A stretch of DNA of 64,000 nucleotides from Thiobacillus sp. (GCF_030696885.1 NZ_JAUYRI010000033.1:62001-126000), one strand, 5' to 3'; positions 38,912-49,229 are shown, counted from the stretch's first letter. The notes: generated by a model not told the origin, from the sequence alone. Numbers and translations: made by a program.

Positions 38912-41900
38912 ATGAGCGGCTGGGCCAACTCCCATCTCGGGCTGATCTATCAGGTATACGGTCTGGCCTTTTTCACGCTGGGCGTGGTGGCGTACGTGCT
39001 GCCGCGGCAGGACACCACCCTGCGTTTTGCGCGCGACCTGTGGCTGCTGGCCCTGTTCGGCCTGCTGCACGGCGTGCTCGAATTCGTCGAATGGGAACGG
39101 CTGACCCGGCCCAGCCTCGCGCTCGCCACACTGAGTCCCGTGCTGCTCGCCGTCTCCTATGTGCCGCTGCTGGAATTCGGCCGCCGCACGCTGGCGCGCA
39201 GCGGCGTGCGGCTGCCTGCCGTATGGGTGTACGGCGTAGCGGCACTGGGGGTCGTCGCGCTGGCTGTGGTCATTTCCCCGACACTGGCCGTCCTCGAGGC
39301 GGGCTCGCGCTATTTTGTCGGCCTGCCCGGCGCCCTGCTGAGCGGCTGGAGCTTGTTCGCGCTGCGGCGCAGCATGATGGCCTCTGCCCGGGCCGACGGC
39401 ACACCTAATCATGCACACTGGCTCACCGCACTCGCAACCGCCCTTATCGGCTATGGCATCCTCACGCCCGTCGTCTCGCCGGGATCCGAACTGGCCATCC
39501 AGGTACCCAACACAGCAGACTTTGTTGCCGTCACCGGCGTGCCGATCCAGCTCTTGCGCGCGGGCAGCGCGGTGCTTGCCACGCTGGCGCTCATCATGCT
39601 GGTGCGCGAGGCCGGCAGCCGCAGCCACAACAACCTGCAACGCATCCTGGGCACCCTCAGCGGCCTCGTCTATCGCTGCAACAATGACCGCAACTGGTCC
39701 TTCGTCTACCTCGCTGGCAATGTCGAGGAGCTGACCGGCTACACCACGGATGATTTCATGGTCCGCCGCCGCATCACCATGGGCGGACTGATCCATGGCG
39801 ACGATGCCCGCCGGGTGTGGGACACCGTGCAAACGGCACTCGGCGAGCAGCGCGATTTCGAGCTGTCGTACCGGATCCAGGCGCGCGACGGCGCCCTACG
39901 CTGGGTCTACGAACGCGGTCGCGGCATCTACGACCGCGACGGCCGGCTGCGCTACCTGGAAGGCCACGTCACCGACGCCACCGCGCTGATGCGGGCCAAC
40001 GAATCCCTGCGTATCAAGGACGCCGCCATCGAGTCGTCGATCAATGCCATCGCCATTTCCGGCATGGATGGGCAGATCACCTATGTCAACCCCGCCTATC
40101 TCGCGCTCTGGGGGATGGACAGCGCGGACGAGGCGCTCGGCCATTACCCGCACGAATTCATGGCCGACGCACAGCAGGCCCAGACCGGGATCGCGGCGCT
40201 GACGCGCGATGGCCTGTGGCAAGGAACGATCCGGGCACGGCGGCGCGACGGCAGCTGTTTCGATGCGCAGGTTTCCGCCAACCAGGTGCGCGACGAGGCC
40301 GGCACGCCGATCTGCATGATGGCGTCGTTCATCGACATCACCGAACAGCTGCGCGCCGACCGCGCGCTGCGCGAAAGCGCCGAGCGGCTGAGCCAGAGTC
40401 AGGCCATGGCGCATGTCGGCAGCTGGGAATGGGACATCGCCAGCGGCGCGCTCACCTGGACCGACGAGCACTACCGCATCTACGGCTACGAGCCGGGCGC
40501 CGTCGCCGCCACGTTCGAGCTGTTCATCAACGCGATCCACCCCGAGGACCGCGACCGGGTGGTGGCGCAGGTCAACCATGCGATGCGCGAGCACACGCCC
40601 TACGCAACCGAATTTCGCATCCGCCGCCCCAATGGCGAAATCCGCATCACCACGGCGCGCGGCGAAGTGCGCCGCGATGCCAGCGGCACCCCGCGGCAGA
40701 TGTACGGCATGAGCCAGGACGTGACTGCGCGGCGGATGGCCGATGAGGCTACCCGGACCGCGCGCCGCCAACTACAGGCGGTGATCGACGCCGCCACCCA
40801 GGTTTCGATCATCGCCACCGACGAAAACGGACGGATCACGCTGTTCAACCAGGGCGCGGAACGAATGCTCGGCATGCGGGCGGAAGACATGGTCGACAAG
40901 CAGACGCCGCAGGTCTTCCACGCCGCCGCCGAACTGGCGACGCGCGCCGAGCAGCTGGGCCGCCAGTACGGCCGGCCGTTGCAGGGGATGGACGTGTTTT
41001 TCGAACCGGTCCGGCACGGCGACCTGGTCCCGCAGGAATGGACCTACATCCGCAGCGACGGCGTGCGCCTGACCGTTAACCTGGGGGTGACGGCACTGCG
41101 CGACGAGAGCGGCCACATCACGGGCTATCTCGGCATTGCCACCGACGTCACCGCGCGCGCCGAACTGCTGGCACGCTTGAACAAGATCGGCCGCAATGCG
41201 CCCGGCATGATTTTCCAGTTCCAGATGCGGCCGGACGGCAGTTCATGCTTTCCCTACGCCAGCGAAGGCATCCGCGACATCTTCGGCGTGGCGCCCGAGG
41301 AGGTCGCCAGCGACGGCGCCATCGTCTTTGAATACAAGCACCCGGACGACCTGCCGCGCATCAGCGACTACATCCAGCGCTCAGCGCGTGAACTCACGCC
41401 CTGGCAACTGCGATACCGCATTAACCATCCGCTCAAGGGTGAAATCTGGGTGGAAGGCCGCGCCTCGCCCGAGCGCCTGCCCGACGGCAGCGTGCTGTGG
41501 CACGGCGTGATCTTCGACATCACCGAGCAGAAACAGACCGAACTGGCGCTGGCGCGCAGCCTGGAAGAGCTGCGCGCCTCCGAGCAGCGCCAGCACGAAC
41601 TGCTGGCGCTGACCCAACGTGAGCAGGGCCGCATGGCCGCGCTGCTGTCGGGGATGAGCATCGGCATCCTGTTCGAGGACCGCGAGGGCCGGGTCGAATA
41701 CGTCAACCCGTCGTTCCGCCACATGTGGGCGATCAAGGACGACATCGAACTGGTGGGGCGCCCGACCCGGGCCGTGCTCGATCACTCGACCCATCGCTTC
41801 GCGCGCCCAGACCACGCCTCCAAGCACATCCTGCATGTGCTCGACACGCACGAGATCAGCGAGCGCTTCGAGGTCGACCTCTATGACGGCCGCATCCTCA

Positions 41901-43276
41901 CCCAGCTGTCCTATCCGGTGTCCGACCCCGACGGCCGCGTGATCGGCCGGCTGTGGATCTACGAGGACATCACCCACGAGCGGCAGACCGCGCAGCAGCT
42001 GATCTACCTGGCCGAGCACGACGCGCTGACCGGCCTCTACAACCGCCACCGTTTCCAGGACCATCTGGAGCGCATGATCAGCGCCTCGTCGCGCAGCGGT
42101 GCGCGCTTCGGTCTGCTGTATTTCGATCTGGACGAATTCAAGACCATCAACGACACCTTCGGCCACCGCGCCGGCGACACCGTGCTGGTGCGGGCGGCAG
42201 GCGAAGTCGCCAGCCTGGTACGCGGCGGCGAAATGTTCGCGCGCGTCGGCGGCGACGAGTTCGCCATCCTGGTCGAACTCCTTCGCGGCGACGAAGCGGT
42301 GCAGCTGGCCGAACGCGTGGTGCACGCCATCGCGGCGATTCCCTTCCGCTTCCGCGGCAGCAACCTGCGCCTGACCGTCAGCATCGGCATCGCGCTGTTC
42401 TCCGAGCACGGCGACAACGCCGAGGATCTGGTCGCGCATGCCGATACCGCGATGTATCAGGCAAAAGACAGCGGCAAGAACACCTGGGCCGTCTACGACG
42501 CCAGCCGCAACGTGGCCGAAGCCATGCTGGCGCGCATGACCTGGAGCAGCCGCATTGCGCAGGCGCTCGCACAGGGCGGGCTGGAACTGCACTTCCAGGG
42601 CATTTACCACACCCGCGACGGCAGCCTCAGTCATCTGGAGGCGCTGGTGCGGATGCAGGATCCGCTCGATCCCACGCGCCTGATCATGCCCGGCCAGTTC
42701 ATCCCGATCGCCGAGAAAAACGGCCAGATTCTCGAAATCGACCGCTGGGTGATTCGCCGCAGCATCGAGACGCTGGCCAGCCATCCCGACCTGGCGGCGC
42801 TGGCGGTCAACATCTCCGGCCGCAGCTTCGACGAACCCACGCTGCCGCACTACATCCAGGAACAGCTGCAGGCACACGGCGTCGCGCCGAAGCGGCTGAT
42901 CATCGAACTGACCGAGACCGCGGCCGTGTCCGAAATGCAGGATGCGCAACGCTTCATCGAGGCACTGCAGCAGACCGGTTGTCTGATTTGTCTCGACGAT
43001 TTCGGCTCCGGCTTTTCCACCTTCGCCTACCTCAAGTACCTCAGCGTGCAGATCCTCAAGATCGACGGCATGTTCATCCGCGACCTGCCCAACAACCGCG
43101 ACAACCAGGCCTTCGTCAAGGCGATGATCGACGTCGCCCGCGGCCTCGGCAAGGTCACGGTGGCGGAGTTCGTCGAGGATGCCGCGACGCTCGACATGCT
43201 GGCGCAGTTTGGCGTCGACATGGCGCAGGGCTATCACCTCGACCGGCCGACGGCCACGCATCCCAGCCTCGACTGA
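38912..43276 (+). CDS. Membrane multi-PAS diguanylate cyclase/phosphodiesterase (GGDEF-EAL)
   Basis: A 1454-residue sensor. About seven transmembrane helices (residues 1-235) lead into roughly six PAS/PAC repeats (about 245-1010), several of the PAS_3 type. A GGDEF domain follows with intact GGDEF at about residue 1113, then an EAL domain starting at LEALVRM (about residue 1242). EAL catalytic signatures are present: NISGRS, ELTET, DDFGSGFS and the Lys and Glu in KVTVAEFVED. Both synthesis and breakdown of c-di-GMP are therefore possible; which dominates cannot be told. Start is ATG at 38912 without a clear ribosome binding site. It is a single gene, divergent from the sucrose operon. Confidence 0.94.
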   Translation: MSGWANSHLGLIYQVYGLAFFTLGVVAYVLPRQDTTLRFARDLWLLALFGLLHGVLEFVEWERLTRPSLALATLSPVLLAVSYVPLLEFGRRTLARSGVRLPAVWVYGVAALGVVALAVVISPTLAVLEAGSRYFVGLPGALLSGWSLFALRRSMMASARADGTPNHAHWLTALATALIGYGILTPVVSPGSELAIQVPNTADFVAVTGVPIQLLRAGSAVLATLALIMLVREAGSRSHNNLQRILGTLSGLVYRCNNDRNWSFVYLAGNVEELTGYTTDDFMVRRRITMGGLIHGDDARRVWDTVQTALGEQRDFELSYRIQARDGALRWVYERGRGIYDRDGRLRYLEGHVTDATALMRANESLRIKDAAIESSINAIAISGMDGQITYVNPAYLALWGMDSADEALGHYPHEFMADAQQAQTGIAALTRDGLWQGTIRARRRDGSCFDAQVSANQVRDEAGTPICMMASFIDITEQLRADRALRESAERLSQSQAMAHVGSWEWDIASGALTWTDEHYRIYGYEPGAVAATFELFINAIHPEDRDRVVAQVNHAMREHTPYATEFRIRRPNGEIRITTARGEVRRDASGTPRQMYGMSQDVTARRMADEATRTARRQLQAVIDAATQVSIIATDENGRITLFNQGAERMLGMRAEDMVDKQTPQVFHAAAELATRAEQLGRQYGRPLQGMDVFFEPVRHGDLVPQEWTYIRSDGVRLTVNLGVTALRDESGHITGYLGIATDVTARAELLARLNKIGRNAPGMIFQFQMRPDGSSCFPYASEGIRDIFGVAPEEVASDGAIVFEYKHPDDLPRISDYIQRSARELTPWQLRYRINHPLKGEIWVEGRASPERLPDGSVLWHGVIFDITEQKQTELALARSLEELRASEQRQHELLALTQREQGRMAALLSGMSIGILFEDREGRVEYVNPSFRHMWAIKDDIELVGRPTRAVLDHSTHRFARPDHASKHILHVLDTHEISERFEVDLYDGRILTQLSYPVSDPDGRVIGRLWIYEDITHERQTAQQLIYLAEHDALTGLYNRHRFQDHLERMISASSRSGARFGLLYFDLDEFKTINDTFGHRAGDTVLVRAAGEVASLVRGGEMFARVGGDEFAILVELLRGDEAVQLAERVVHAIAAIPFRFRGSNLRLTVSIGIALFSEHGDNAEDLVAHADTAMYQAKDSGKNTWAVYDASRNVAEAMLARMTWSSRIAQALAQGGLELHFQGIYHTRDGSLSHLEALVRMQDPLDPTRLIMPGQFIPIAEKNGQILEIDRWVIRRSIETLASHPDLAALAVNISGRSFDEPTLPHYIQEQLQAHGVAPKRLIIELTETAAVSEMQDAQRFIEALQQTGCLICLDDFGSGFSTFAYLKYLSVQILKIDGMFIRDLPNNRDNQAFVKAMIDVARGLGKVTVAEFVEDAATLDMLAQFGVDMAQGYHLDRPTATHPSLD

Positions 43277-43310
43277 GGCCGCATCACACGGGTCCGATGC
43301 GGGCCACAGG

Positions 43311-43339
43311 TTCTGGGTGGCCGCAAGTCACGCTAGAAT
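43311..43339 (+). promoter_or_regulatory. Possible sigma-70 promoter of Mrp operon 2
   Basis: TTCTGG (43311-43316) and TAGAAT (43334-43339) are separated by 17 bp, 48 bp upstream of mrpA. The -10 agrees well with consensus, the -35 poorly. Confidence 0.4.
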
Positions 43340-43387
43340 GTCGCGTCCGTCGGCCCCTGTACCGGCTTCAACCCCACGCTCTGATCG

Positions 43388-46186
43388 ATGACGCTGTTCT
43401 TCGCCGTAATGACCCCGTTCGTAGGCGCAGCCCTGGTTGCGCTGGCGTCCCGCTTCGGCCGCTCGCATTCGGCGTGGGCGGCCGGCGCCGTCACGCTGGC
43501 GGCGCTGGCGCTGCTGGCGCCGTCCGCGCACCTGCCCTTCGCCGGCGAGATGCTGATCCAGCAGCGCGACTGGATACCCGCGCTGGGACTCAACCTGTCC
43601 TTCCGCCTCGACGGCCTCGCGCTGCTGTTCGCCGGGCTGATTCTGGGCATCGGCCTGCTGATCGTGCTGTACGCGCGCTACTACCTGTCCGAGCGCGACA
43701 GCATGGGACGCTTCTACAGCTATCTGATGCTGTTCATGGGCTCGATGCTCGGCATCGTGCTGTCGGAAAACCTGATCCAGCTGCTGATCTTCTGGGAGCT
43801 CACCAGCCTGTCGTCCTTCCTGCTGATCAGCTACTGGCAGCATCGCGAGGAAGCCCGCCACGGCGCGCGCATGGCGCTGGCGGTCACCGGGCTGGGCGGC
43901 TTCGCGATGCTCGGCGGCTTCCTGCTGCTCGGCCACATCGTCGGCAGCTACGAACTCTCGGACGTGTTCGCTTCCGGCGACCTGATCCGAGAACATCCGC
44001 TTTACGTGCCGACGCTGCTGCTGATCCTGCTCGGCGTGTTCACCAAGTCGGCGCAGTTCCCCTTCCACTTCTGGCTGCCGCACGCGATGGCCGCGCCCAC
44101 CCCGGTGTCGGCCTACCTGCATTCGGCGACCATGGTGAAGGCCGGCGTGTTTCTGCTGGCGCGCCTGTGGCCCGTGCTGTCGGGCACGCCGGAATGGTTC
44201 TGGCTGGTGAGCGGCGCGGGGCTCGCCACGCTCCTGCTCGGCGCCTACGTCGCGCTGTTCAAGCATGACCTGAAGGGGCTCCTGGCCTATTCGACCATCA
44301 GCCACCTTGGCCTGATCACCCTGCTGTTCGGCCTGTCGACGCCGCTCGCCGCGGTGGCCGGTGTATTCCACATCATCAACCACGCCATCTTCAAGGCTTC
44401 GCTGTTCATGGCGGCCGGCATCATCGATCACGAATCCGGCACCCGCGACATGCGGCGGCTGAACGGCCTGTGGAAGTTCATGCCCTATACCGCGACCCTG
44501 GCCATGGTGGCGGCCGCCGCGATGGCGGGCGTGCCGCTGATGAACGGCTTCCTGTCGAAGGAAATGTTCTTCGCCGAGGCGGTGCACATTGCCGAAGGCC
44601 ATATCGGCGGTTGGCTGCTGCCCGCGCTGGTCACCCTGGCCGGCGCTTTTGCGGTGGCCTATTCGATCCGCTTCATCCACGACGTGTTCTTCAACGGCGA
44701 GCCGGTCGATCTGCCGAAGACGCCGCATGAGCCACCGCGCTGGATGAAAGTGCCGGTGGAAATCCTGGTGGTGCTGTGCCTGGTGGTGGGCATCGCGCCC
44801 GCGCTCACCGTCGCGCCGCTGTTGGCCGTGGCGGCCGAGGGCACGCTGCAGGCCGCGCTGCCCGAGTATCACTTGGCCCTGTGGCACGGCATCAACCCGG
44901 CGCTGGTCATGAGTCTGTTCGCGCTGGTGGGCGGCGCGCTGCTCTATCTCTCGCGCCATCCGCTGACAGCGTGGCATGAGCGCACCCTCGATCGCATCGA
45001 CGCGCGCATCGCTTTCAACGCGCTGCAGGATGGCTTGTTCGCCCTCAGCCGCGGCATCACGCGGCTGATCGACACCGGTTCGCTGCAGCGCCAGGTGTTC
45101 CTGTTCCTGCTGGCCGCGCTGACGCTAGGCATCGTGCCCTGGCTGGCGAACGACACGCCGCTCACCGGCAACCGCGAAGGCCTGCCGCTCGACGCCGTCA
45201 GCCTGATCGCCGCCGGCGCCCTGATCGTCGCCACCTTCGCTACCGTGTGGTGGCACCGCCAGCGCTTCATCGCGCTCATCACCATCGGCGTGGTGGGCCT
45301 GGTGGTGTCGCTCGCCTTCATCAAGTTCTCCGCCCCCGACCTCGCGCTGACCCAGTTGTCGGTCGAGATCGTCACCATTGTTTTGCTGCTGCTGGCGCTC
45401 TACTTCCTGCCGCAGCAGGCGGCACCGGAAAAAGACCGCGGACGCGTGTGGCGCGACGGCGTGATCGCGCTGGTGGCTGGCAGCGGTGCCGCAGCGCTGG
45501 CGTGGGCGGTGCTGACCCGGCCCTACGACACCATCGCCGGCTACTTCCTCGAAAACAGCAAGCCGGGCGGCGGCGGCACCAACGTGGTCAACGTCATCCT
45601 GGTCGACTTCCGCGGCTACGATACGCTCGGCGAAATCACCGTGCTGGCGCTGGCCGGCCTTGGCATCGTGGCGCTGCTGCAGGGCCTGCAGCTGAACGCG
45701 CCGAGCCGCGATGCCGCCGGCCGCAGCTGGGATGCCGATGCCCACCCGGCGATCATGGCCACGCTCACCCGCATCCTGCTGCCGCTGGCGCTGCTGGTGG
45801 CGGTGTTCATCCTGTTGCGCGGCCACAACCAGCCGGGCGGCGGCTTCATCGCCGGCCTCATCACCGCGGTGGCGCTGATCGTGCAGTACCTCGCCAACGG
45901 CGCCGCGTGGACCCACCAGCGCATGGCATCCGACAGCCATCCGATGATCGCCTGGGGCTTGGGCATCGCGACCTTCACCGGTCTGGCGAGTTGGGCCTTC
46001 GACCATCCCTTCCTCACCTCGACCTTCGGCTACATGAACTGGCCGGTGGTCGGAAAATTCGAGCTCGCCTCGGCGATGGTGTTCGACCTTGGCGTCTTCC
46101 TCGTCGTCGTCGGCGCCACGCTGATGATCCTCACCGGCCTCGGCAGCCTGCACCGCGGCGAACCCCGCACTAAGGAGGCCCGCTGA
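43388..46186 (+). CDS. Mrp antiporter subunit A with fused B domain (locus 2)
   Basis: A 932-residue MrpA-type subunit. A NuoL-like antiporter domain (TKSAQFPFHFWLPHAM, TPVSAYLHSATMVKAG, GLLAYSTISHLGLI) spans residues 1-500. It is followed by MbhD/DUF4040 (FSAPDLALTQLSVEIVTIV), MbhE-like (NVILVDFRGYDTLGEITVLALAG) and an MnhB domain (NQPGGGFIAGLITAVALI) near the C-terminus; each is quoted only in part. This is the fused A-B arrangement of group 2-like Mrp operons. It forms the core of a seven-subunit-equivalent Na+(K+)/H+ antiporter in the inner membrane. Confidence 0.95.
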   Translation: MTLFFAVMTPFVGAALVALASRFGRSHSAWAAGAVTLAALALLAPSAHLPFAGEMLIQQRDWIPALGLNLSFRLDGLALLFAGLILGIGLLIVLYARYYLSERDSMGRFYSYLMLFMGSMLGIVLSENLIQLLIFWELTSLSSFLLISYWQHREEARHGARMALAVTGLGGFAMLGGFLLLGHIVGSYELSDVFASGDLIREHPLYVPTLLLILLGVFTKSAQFPFHFWLPHAMAAPTPVSAYLHSATMVKAGVFLLARLWPVLSGTPEWFWLVSGAGLATLLLGAYVALFKHDLKGLLAYSTISHLGLITLLFGLSTPLAAVAGVFHIINHAIFKASLFMAAGIIDHESGTRDMRRLNGLWKFMPYTATLAMVAAAAMAGVPLMNGFLSKEMFFAEAVHIAEGHIGGWLLPALVTLAGAFAVAYSIRFIHDVFFNGEPVDLPKTPHEPPRWMKVPVEILVVLCLVVGIAPALTVAPLLAVAAEGTLQAALPEYHLALWHGINPALVMSLFALVGGALLYLSRHPLTAWHERTLDRIDARIAFNALQDGLFALSRGITRLIDTGSLQRQVFLFLLAALTLGIVPWLANDTPLTGNREGLPLDAVSLIAAGALIVATFATVWWHRQRFIALITIGVVGLVVSLAFIKFSAPDLALTQLSVEIVTIVLLLLALYFLPQQAAPEKDRGRVWRDGVIALVAGSGAAALAWAVLTRPYDTIAGYFLENSKPGGGGTNVVNVILVDFRGYDTLGEITVLALAGLGIVALLQGLQLNAPSRDAAGRSWDADAHPAIMATLTRILLPLALLVAVFILLRGHNQPGGGFIAGLITAVALIVQYLANGAAWTHQRMASDSHPMIAWGLGIATFTGLASWAFDHPFLTSTFGYMNWPVVGKFELASAMVFDLGVFLVVVGATLMILTGLGSLHRGEPRTKEAR

Positions 46187-46533
46187 TGGAAGCGCTCATC
46201 GCCCTCGTCATCGGCGTGCTCACCGCGGGCGGCGTGTTCCTCGCGCTGCGCGGCCAGACCTTTCCGGTGGTGCTCGGGCTCACCCTGATGTCCTACGCCG
46301 TCAACCTGTTCCTGTTCGTCATGGGGCGCCTCGCCATTGGCGTGCCGCCGGTGATCAGCGACGCGGCCCAGGGCTACACCGACCCGCTGCCGCAGGCGCT
46401 GGTGCTCACCGCCATCGTCATCAGCTTCGGCATGACCGCTTTCGTCATCGTGCTGTCGCTCAAGGCGCGCGCCGAACTCGGCAACGACCATGTCGACGGT
46501 CACCACGAAGATAGCCCCGAGGGCCGGCATTGA
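46186..46533 (+). CDS. Mrp antiporter subunit C (locus 2)
   Basis: A 115-residue NuoK-like subunit with three transmembrane helices and the motif DPLPQALVLTAIVISFGMTA. The start shares one base with the preceding TGA, with AAGGAGG upstream. The C-terminus is acidic and His-rich (DHVDGHHED). Confidence 0.93.
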   Translation: MEALIALVIGVLTAGGVFLALRGQTFPVVLGLTLMSYAVNLFLFVMGRLAIGVPPVISDAAQGYTDPLPQALVLTAIVISFGMTAFVIVLSLKARAELGNDHVDGHHEDSPEGRH

Positions 46534-48050
46534 TGAACGCGCTCGCCCATCTGCCCATCCTGCCGGTGGTGCTGCCGCTTTTAATCGGCATCCTGCTGCT
46601 GGCGCTGCGCAGCGCGCCGCTCGCGCTGCAGCGCGGCATCAGCCTCGCCGCCGCGCTGGCGCTGATCCCGCTGGCGCTCGCGCTCAACGACGCGACCGCC
46701 GACGGCACCCATCTCGTCTACCTGCTCGGCAACTGGGTGGCGCCCTACGGCATTGTGCTGGTGGCCGACCGGCTGGCAGCGTGGATGCTGCTGACCACGG
46801 CCCTGCTCGCGGTGTTTGCGCTGGGCTATGCCGTGCGCGGCATCGACACCCAGGGCCGGCATTTCCACGTGCTGTTCCAGCTGCAGTTGTTCGGTCTGAA
46901 CGGCGCCTTCCTCACCGGCGACCTGTTCAACCTGTTTGTCTTCTTCGAGATTTTGCTGCTCGCCTCCTACGGTCTGGTGCTGCACGGCGGCGGCCGCCAT
47001 CGGGTCAAGGCCGGCCTGCATTACGTCGTCATCAACCTGGTCGGCTCGACCCTGTTCCTGTTCGCCGTCGGCACCCTGTACGGCGTCACCGGCACGCTCA
47101 ACATGGCCGACCTCGCGGTCAAGCTGGCCGCGACGCCGGCGGAGCACGCGGCGCTGGTGCAATCCGCCGCCCTGCTGCTGTTCGGCGTATTCGCGTTGAA
47201 AGCCGCGCTGCTGCCGCTCTACCTGTGGCTGCCCGCCGCCTACGCCCACACCAGCGCCCCGGTAGCGGCGCTGTTCGCGATCATGACCAAGGTCGGCGCC
47301 TACAGCATCCTGCGCGTCTATAGCCTGATGGCCGGCGAAGCGGCCGGGCCGCTGACCGATCTGCTCGACGCCTGGCTGGCGCCGCTCGCACTCATTACGC
47401 TGGCGCTCGGCATGGCCGGCGCCGTGGCCAGCACCTCGCTCAAGCAGCAGGCGGCCTATCTGGTGGTGGCCTCGATCGGCACCCTGCTGCTGGCCTTCGG
47501 CCTGGGCAGCGCCGGCGCGCTCGCCGCCGGTCTCTACTACCTGCCGCACTCCACCTTCGCCGCGGCCGCGCTGTTCCTGCTGGCCGACAGCATCGCCCGC
47601 GCGCGCGGCGAACGCGACGACCGCTTCGAGTCCGGCCCCGCCCTGCCGCGCGCACGCCTGCTGGGCGGGCTGTTCTTCATCGTCGCCGTGGCCATCACCG
47701 GGCTGCCGCCGCTGTCGGGCTTCCTCGGCAAGTTCATGCTGCTGCAGGCCGCGCTCGACTCGCCGCTGCTGCCGTGGGTGTGGGGCGTGGTGCTGGTCAC
47801 CGGTCTGGTGAGCGTGATCGCGCTGGCGCGCAGCGGCAGTCTGCTGTTCTACCGCACCTACACCGCGCACGACTCGGCGGCGCTGACCTCGCCCGCGAAC
47901 GCGGCGCTGGCGCCGGTGGTCGGCCTGCTCGGACTGCTTATCGGTATGGTGATCTGGGCCGGGCCGCTGTCCGATCACGCCGCAGCCATCGCGGCGCAGC
48001 TGCTGGACCCGCGCCAATACATCGACGCCGTGCTGGGAGGACGGGGATGA
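46533..48050 (+). CDS. Mrp antiporter subunit D (locus 2)
   Basis: A 505-residue MrpD. The core reads LKAALLPLYLWLPAAYAHTS, then APVAALFAIMTKVGAY and KQQAAYLVVASIGTLL. His in the usual FHFWLP motif is replaced by Tyr (LYLWLP), as in other fused-AB type operons. The ATG at 46533 is used; a TTG one codon upstream is less likely. It overlaps subunit C by one base and E by 4 bp. Confidence 0.93.
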   Translation: MNALAHLPILPVVLPLLIGILLLALRSAPLALQRGISLAAALALIPLALALNDATADGTHLVYLLGNWVAPYGIVLVADRLAAWMLLTTALLAVFALGYAVRGIDTQGRHFHVLFQLQLFGLNGAFLTGDLFNLFVFFEILLLASYGLVLHGGGRHRVKAGLHYVVINLVGSTLFLFAVGTLYGVTGTLNMADLAVKLAATPAEHAALVQSAALLLFGVFALKAALLPLYLWLPAAYAHTSAPVAALFAIMTKVGAYSILRVYSLMAGEAAGPLTDLLDAWLAPLALITLALGMAGAVASTSLKQQAAYLVVASIGTLLLAFGLGSAGALAAGLYYLPHSTFAAAALFLLADSIARARGERDDRFESGPALPRARLLGGLFFIVAVAITGLPPLSGFLGKFMLLQAALDSPLLPWVWGVVLVTGLVSVIALARSGSLLFYRTYTAHDSAALTSPANAALAPVVGLLGLLIGMVIWAGPLSDHAAAIAAQLLDPRQYIDAVLGGRG

Positions 48051-48544
48051 GACGCCTGCTGCCGCACCCGCTGCTGAGCCTGTCGCTCGCCCTCCTGTGG
48101 CTGCTGCTGGTCAACGAGTTCTCCGCCGGCGCGCTCGTACTCGGCGCGCTGCTCGGCTGGCTGATTCCCTTCGCCACTTCGCGCTTCTGGCCGGAACGGA
48201 TCCGCATTCGCCACACTGGCGTCCTGCTGCGCTTTCTCGGCGTGTTCTTCATCGACATCGTGCGCGGCAGTTTCCTGGTCGCCTGGCTGATCCTCAAGGG
48301 CCCCAAACGCCTGCGCCCGGCCTTCGTCGAGGTGCCGCTGGCGCTGAAGACCGATCTGGCGATCGGCCTGCTGGCCAACACCATCTCGCTGACGCCGGGC
48401 ACGGTGTCGGCCAATCTGAGCGCGGACAAGCGCACCCTGATCGTGCACACGCTCGACACCGGCGACGCGGCCGCGCTGGTCGCCGAAATCAAGCAGCGCT
48501 ACGAGACGCCGCTGAAACAGGTATTCGAAGAGGAGAACGCATGA
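48047..48544 (+). CDS. Mrp antiporter subunit E (locus 2)
   Basis: A 165-residue MrpE. Two N-terminal hydrophobic segments are followed by GLLANTISLTPGTVSANL and a cytosolic tail. It is clearly paralogous to the subunit at 23093-23593 but differs throughout. GGGAGG is upstream of the ATG, which overlaps the subunit D stop. Confidence 0.92.
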   Translation: MRRLLPHPLLSLSLALLWLLLVNEFSAGALVLGALLGWLIPFATSRFWPERIRIRHTGVLLRFLGVFFIDIVRGSFLVAWLILKGPKRLRPAFVEVPLALKTDLAIGLLANTISLTPGTVSANLSADKRTLIVHTLDTGDAAALVAEIKQRYETPLKQVFEEENA

Positions 48545-48813
48545 TGCTGGAGACCGTCATCCCGATCGCCTATGCGTTGGTCGCCCTGGCCTTCCTGCTG
48601 AGCTTCTGGCGGCTGATCCAGGGCCCGGACGCGCCCGACCGCATCCTCGCGCTCGACACCCTGTACGTGAACACCATCGCGCTCCTGGTGCTGCTCGGTA
48701 TCCACCTCGGCAGCGCGATCTATTTCGAGGCGGCGCTCTTGATCGCAATGATGGGCTTTGTCGGCACCGTGGCGCTGTGCAAGTATCTGCTGCGCGGCGA
48801 CATCATCGAATGA
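48541..48813 (+). CDS. Mrp antiporter subunit F (locus 2)
   Basis: A 90-residue, three-helix MrpF with the motif RLIQGPDAPDRILALDTL and a C-terminal ALLIAMMGFVGTVALCKYL. Two adjacent ATG codons (48541, 48544) could serve as start; AGAGGAG lies just upstream. Confidence 0.92.
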   Translation: MMLETVIPIAYALVALAFLLSFWRLIQGPDAPDRILALDTLYVNTIALLVLLGIHLGSAIYFEAALLIAMMGFVGTVALCKYLLRGDIIE

Positions 48814-48826
48814 GGACCGGGCAACC

Positions 48827-49186
48827 ATGATCGACATCCTGCTGTCCCTGCTGATTCTCACCGGCGCGATCTTCACCTTGATCGGCTCGCTCGGGCTGGC
48901 GCGCCTGCGCGATTTCTACACCCGCCTGCACGGCCCCACCAAGGCCACCACGCTGGGCGTCGGCTGCCTGCTGATCGCCTCCGCCGTGCACTTCAGCGTG
49001 CGCGAGGAAGGCGTCAGCCTGCACGAAGTGCTGGTCACGCTTTTCCTCTTCATCACCGCGCCGGTCTCCGCGCACCTGCTCGCCAAGGCGGCGCTGCACC
49101 TGAAGGTCAAGTCGCTCGCCGCCCTCCCCGCTCAGGACACCTCGACCGCGCCGGACCCGGCCCTGCAGCGCGATCCGGCGGATTGA
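48827..49186 (+). CDS. Mrp antiporter subunit G (locus 2)
   Basis: A 119-residue MrpG with the signature GLARLRDFYTRLHGPTKATT at about residues 23-42 and three hydrophobic segments. The C-terminal 20 residues are polar. It is the last gene of the operon, 13 bp after subunit F. Confidence 0.92.
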   Translation: MIDILLSLLILTGAIFTLIGSLGLARLRDFYTRLHGPTKATTLGVGCLLIASAVHFSVREEGVSLHEVLVTLFLFITAPVSAHLLAKAALHLKVKSLAALPAQDTSTAPDPALQRDPAD

Positions 49187-49229
49187 CTGCACGTATATTC
49201 GCGCCGCGGCCGCAATCAGGCCGGGAACC

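Noticed and set aside
41953-44268. A long plus-strand frame bridging the GGDEF-EAL and mrpA genes
   Set aside because: Out of frame with both real genes and composed of Arg/Pro/Gly/Ala-rich low-complexity sequence.
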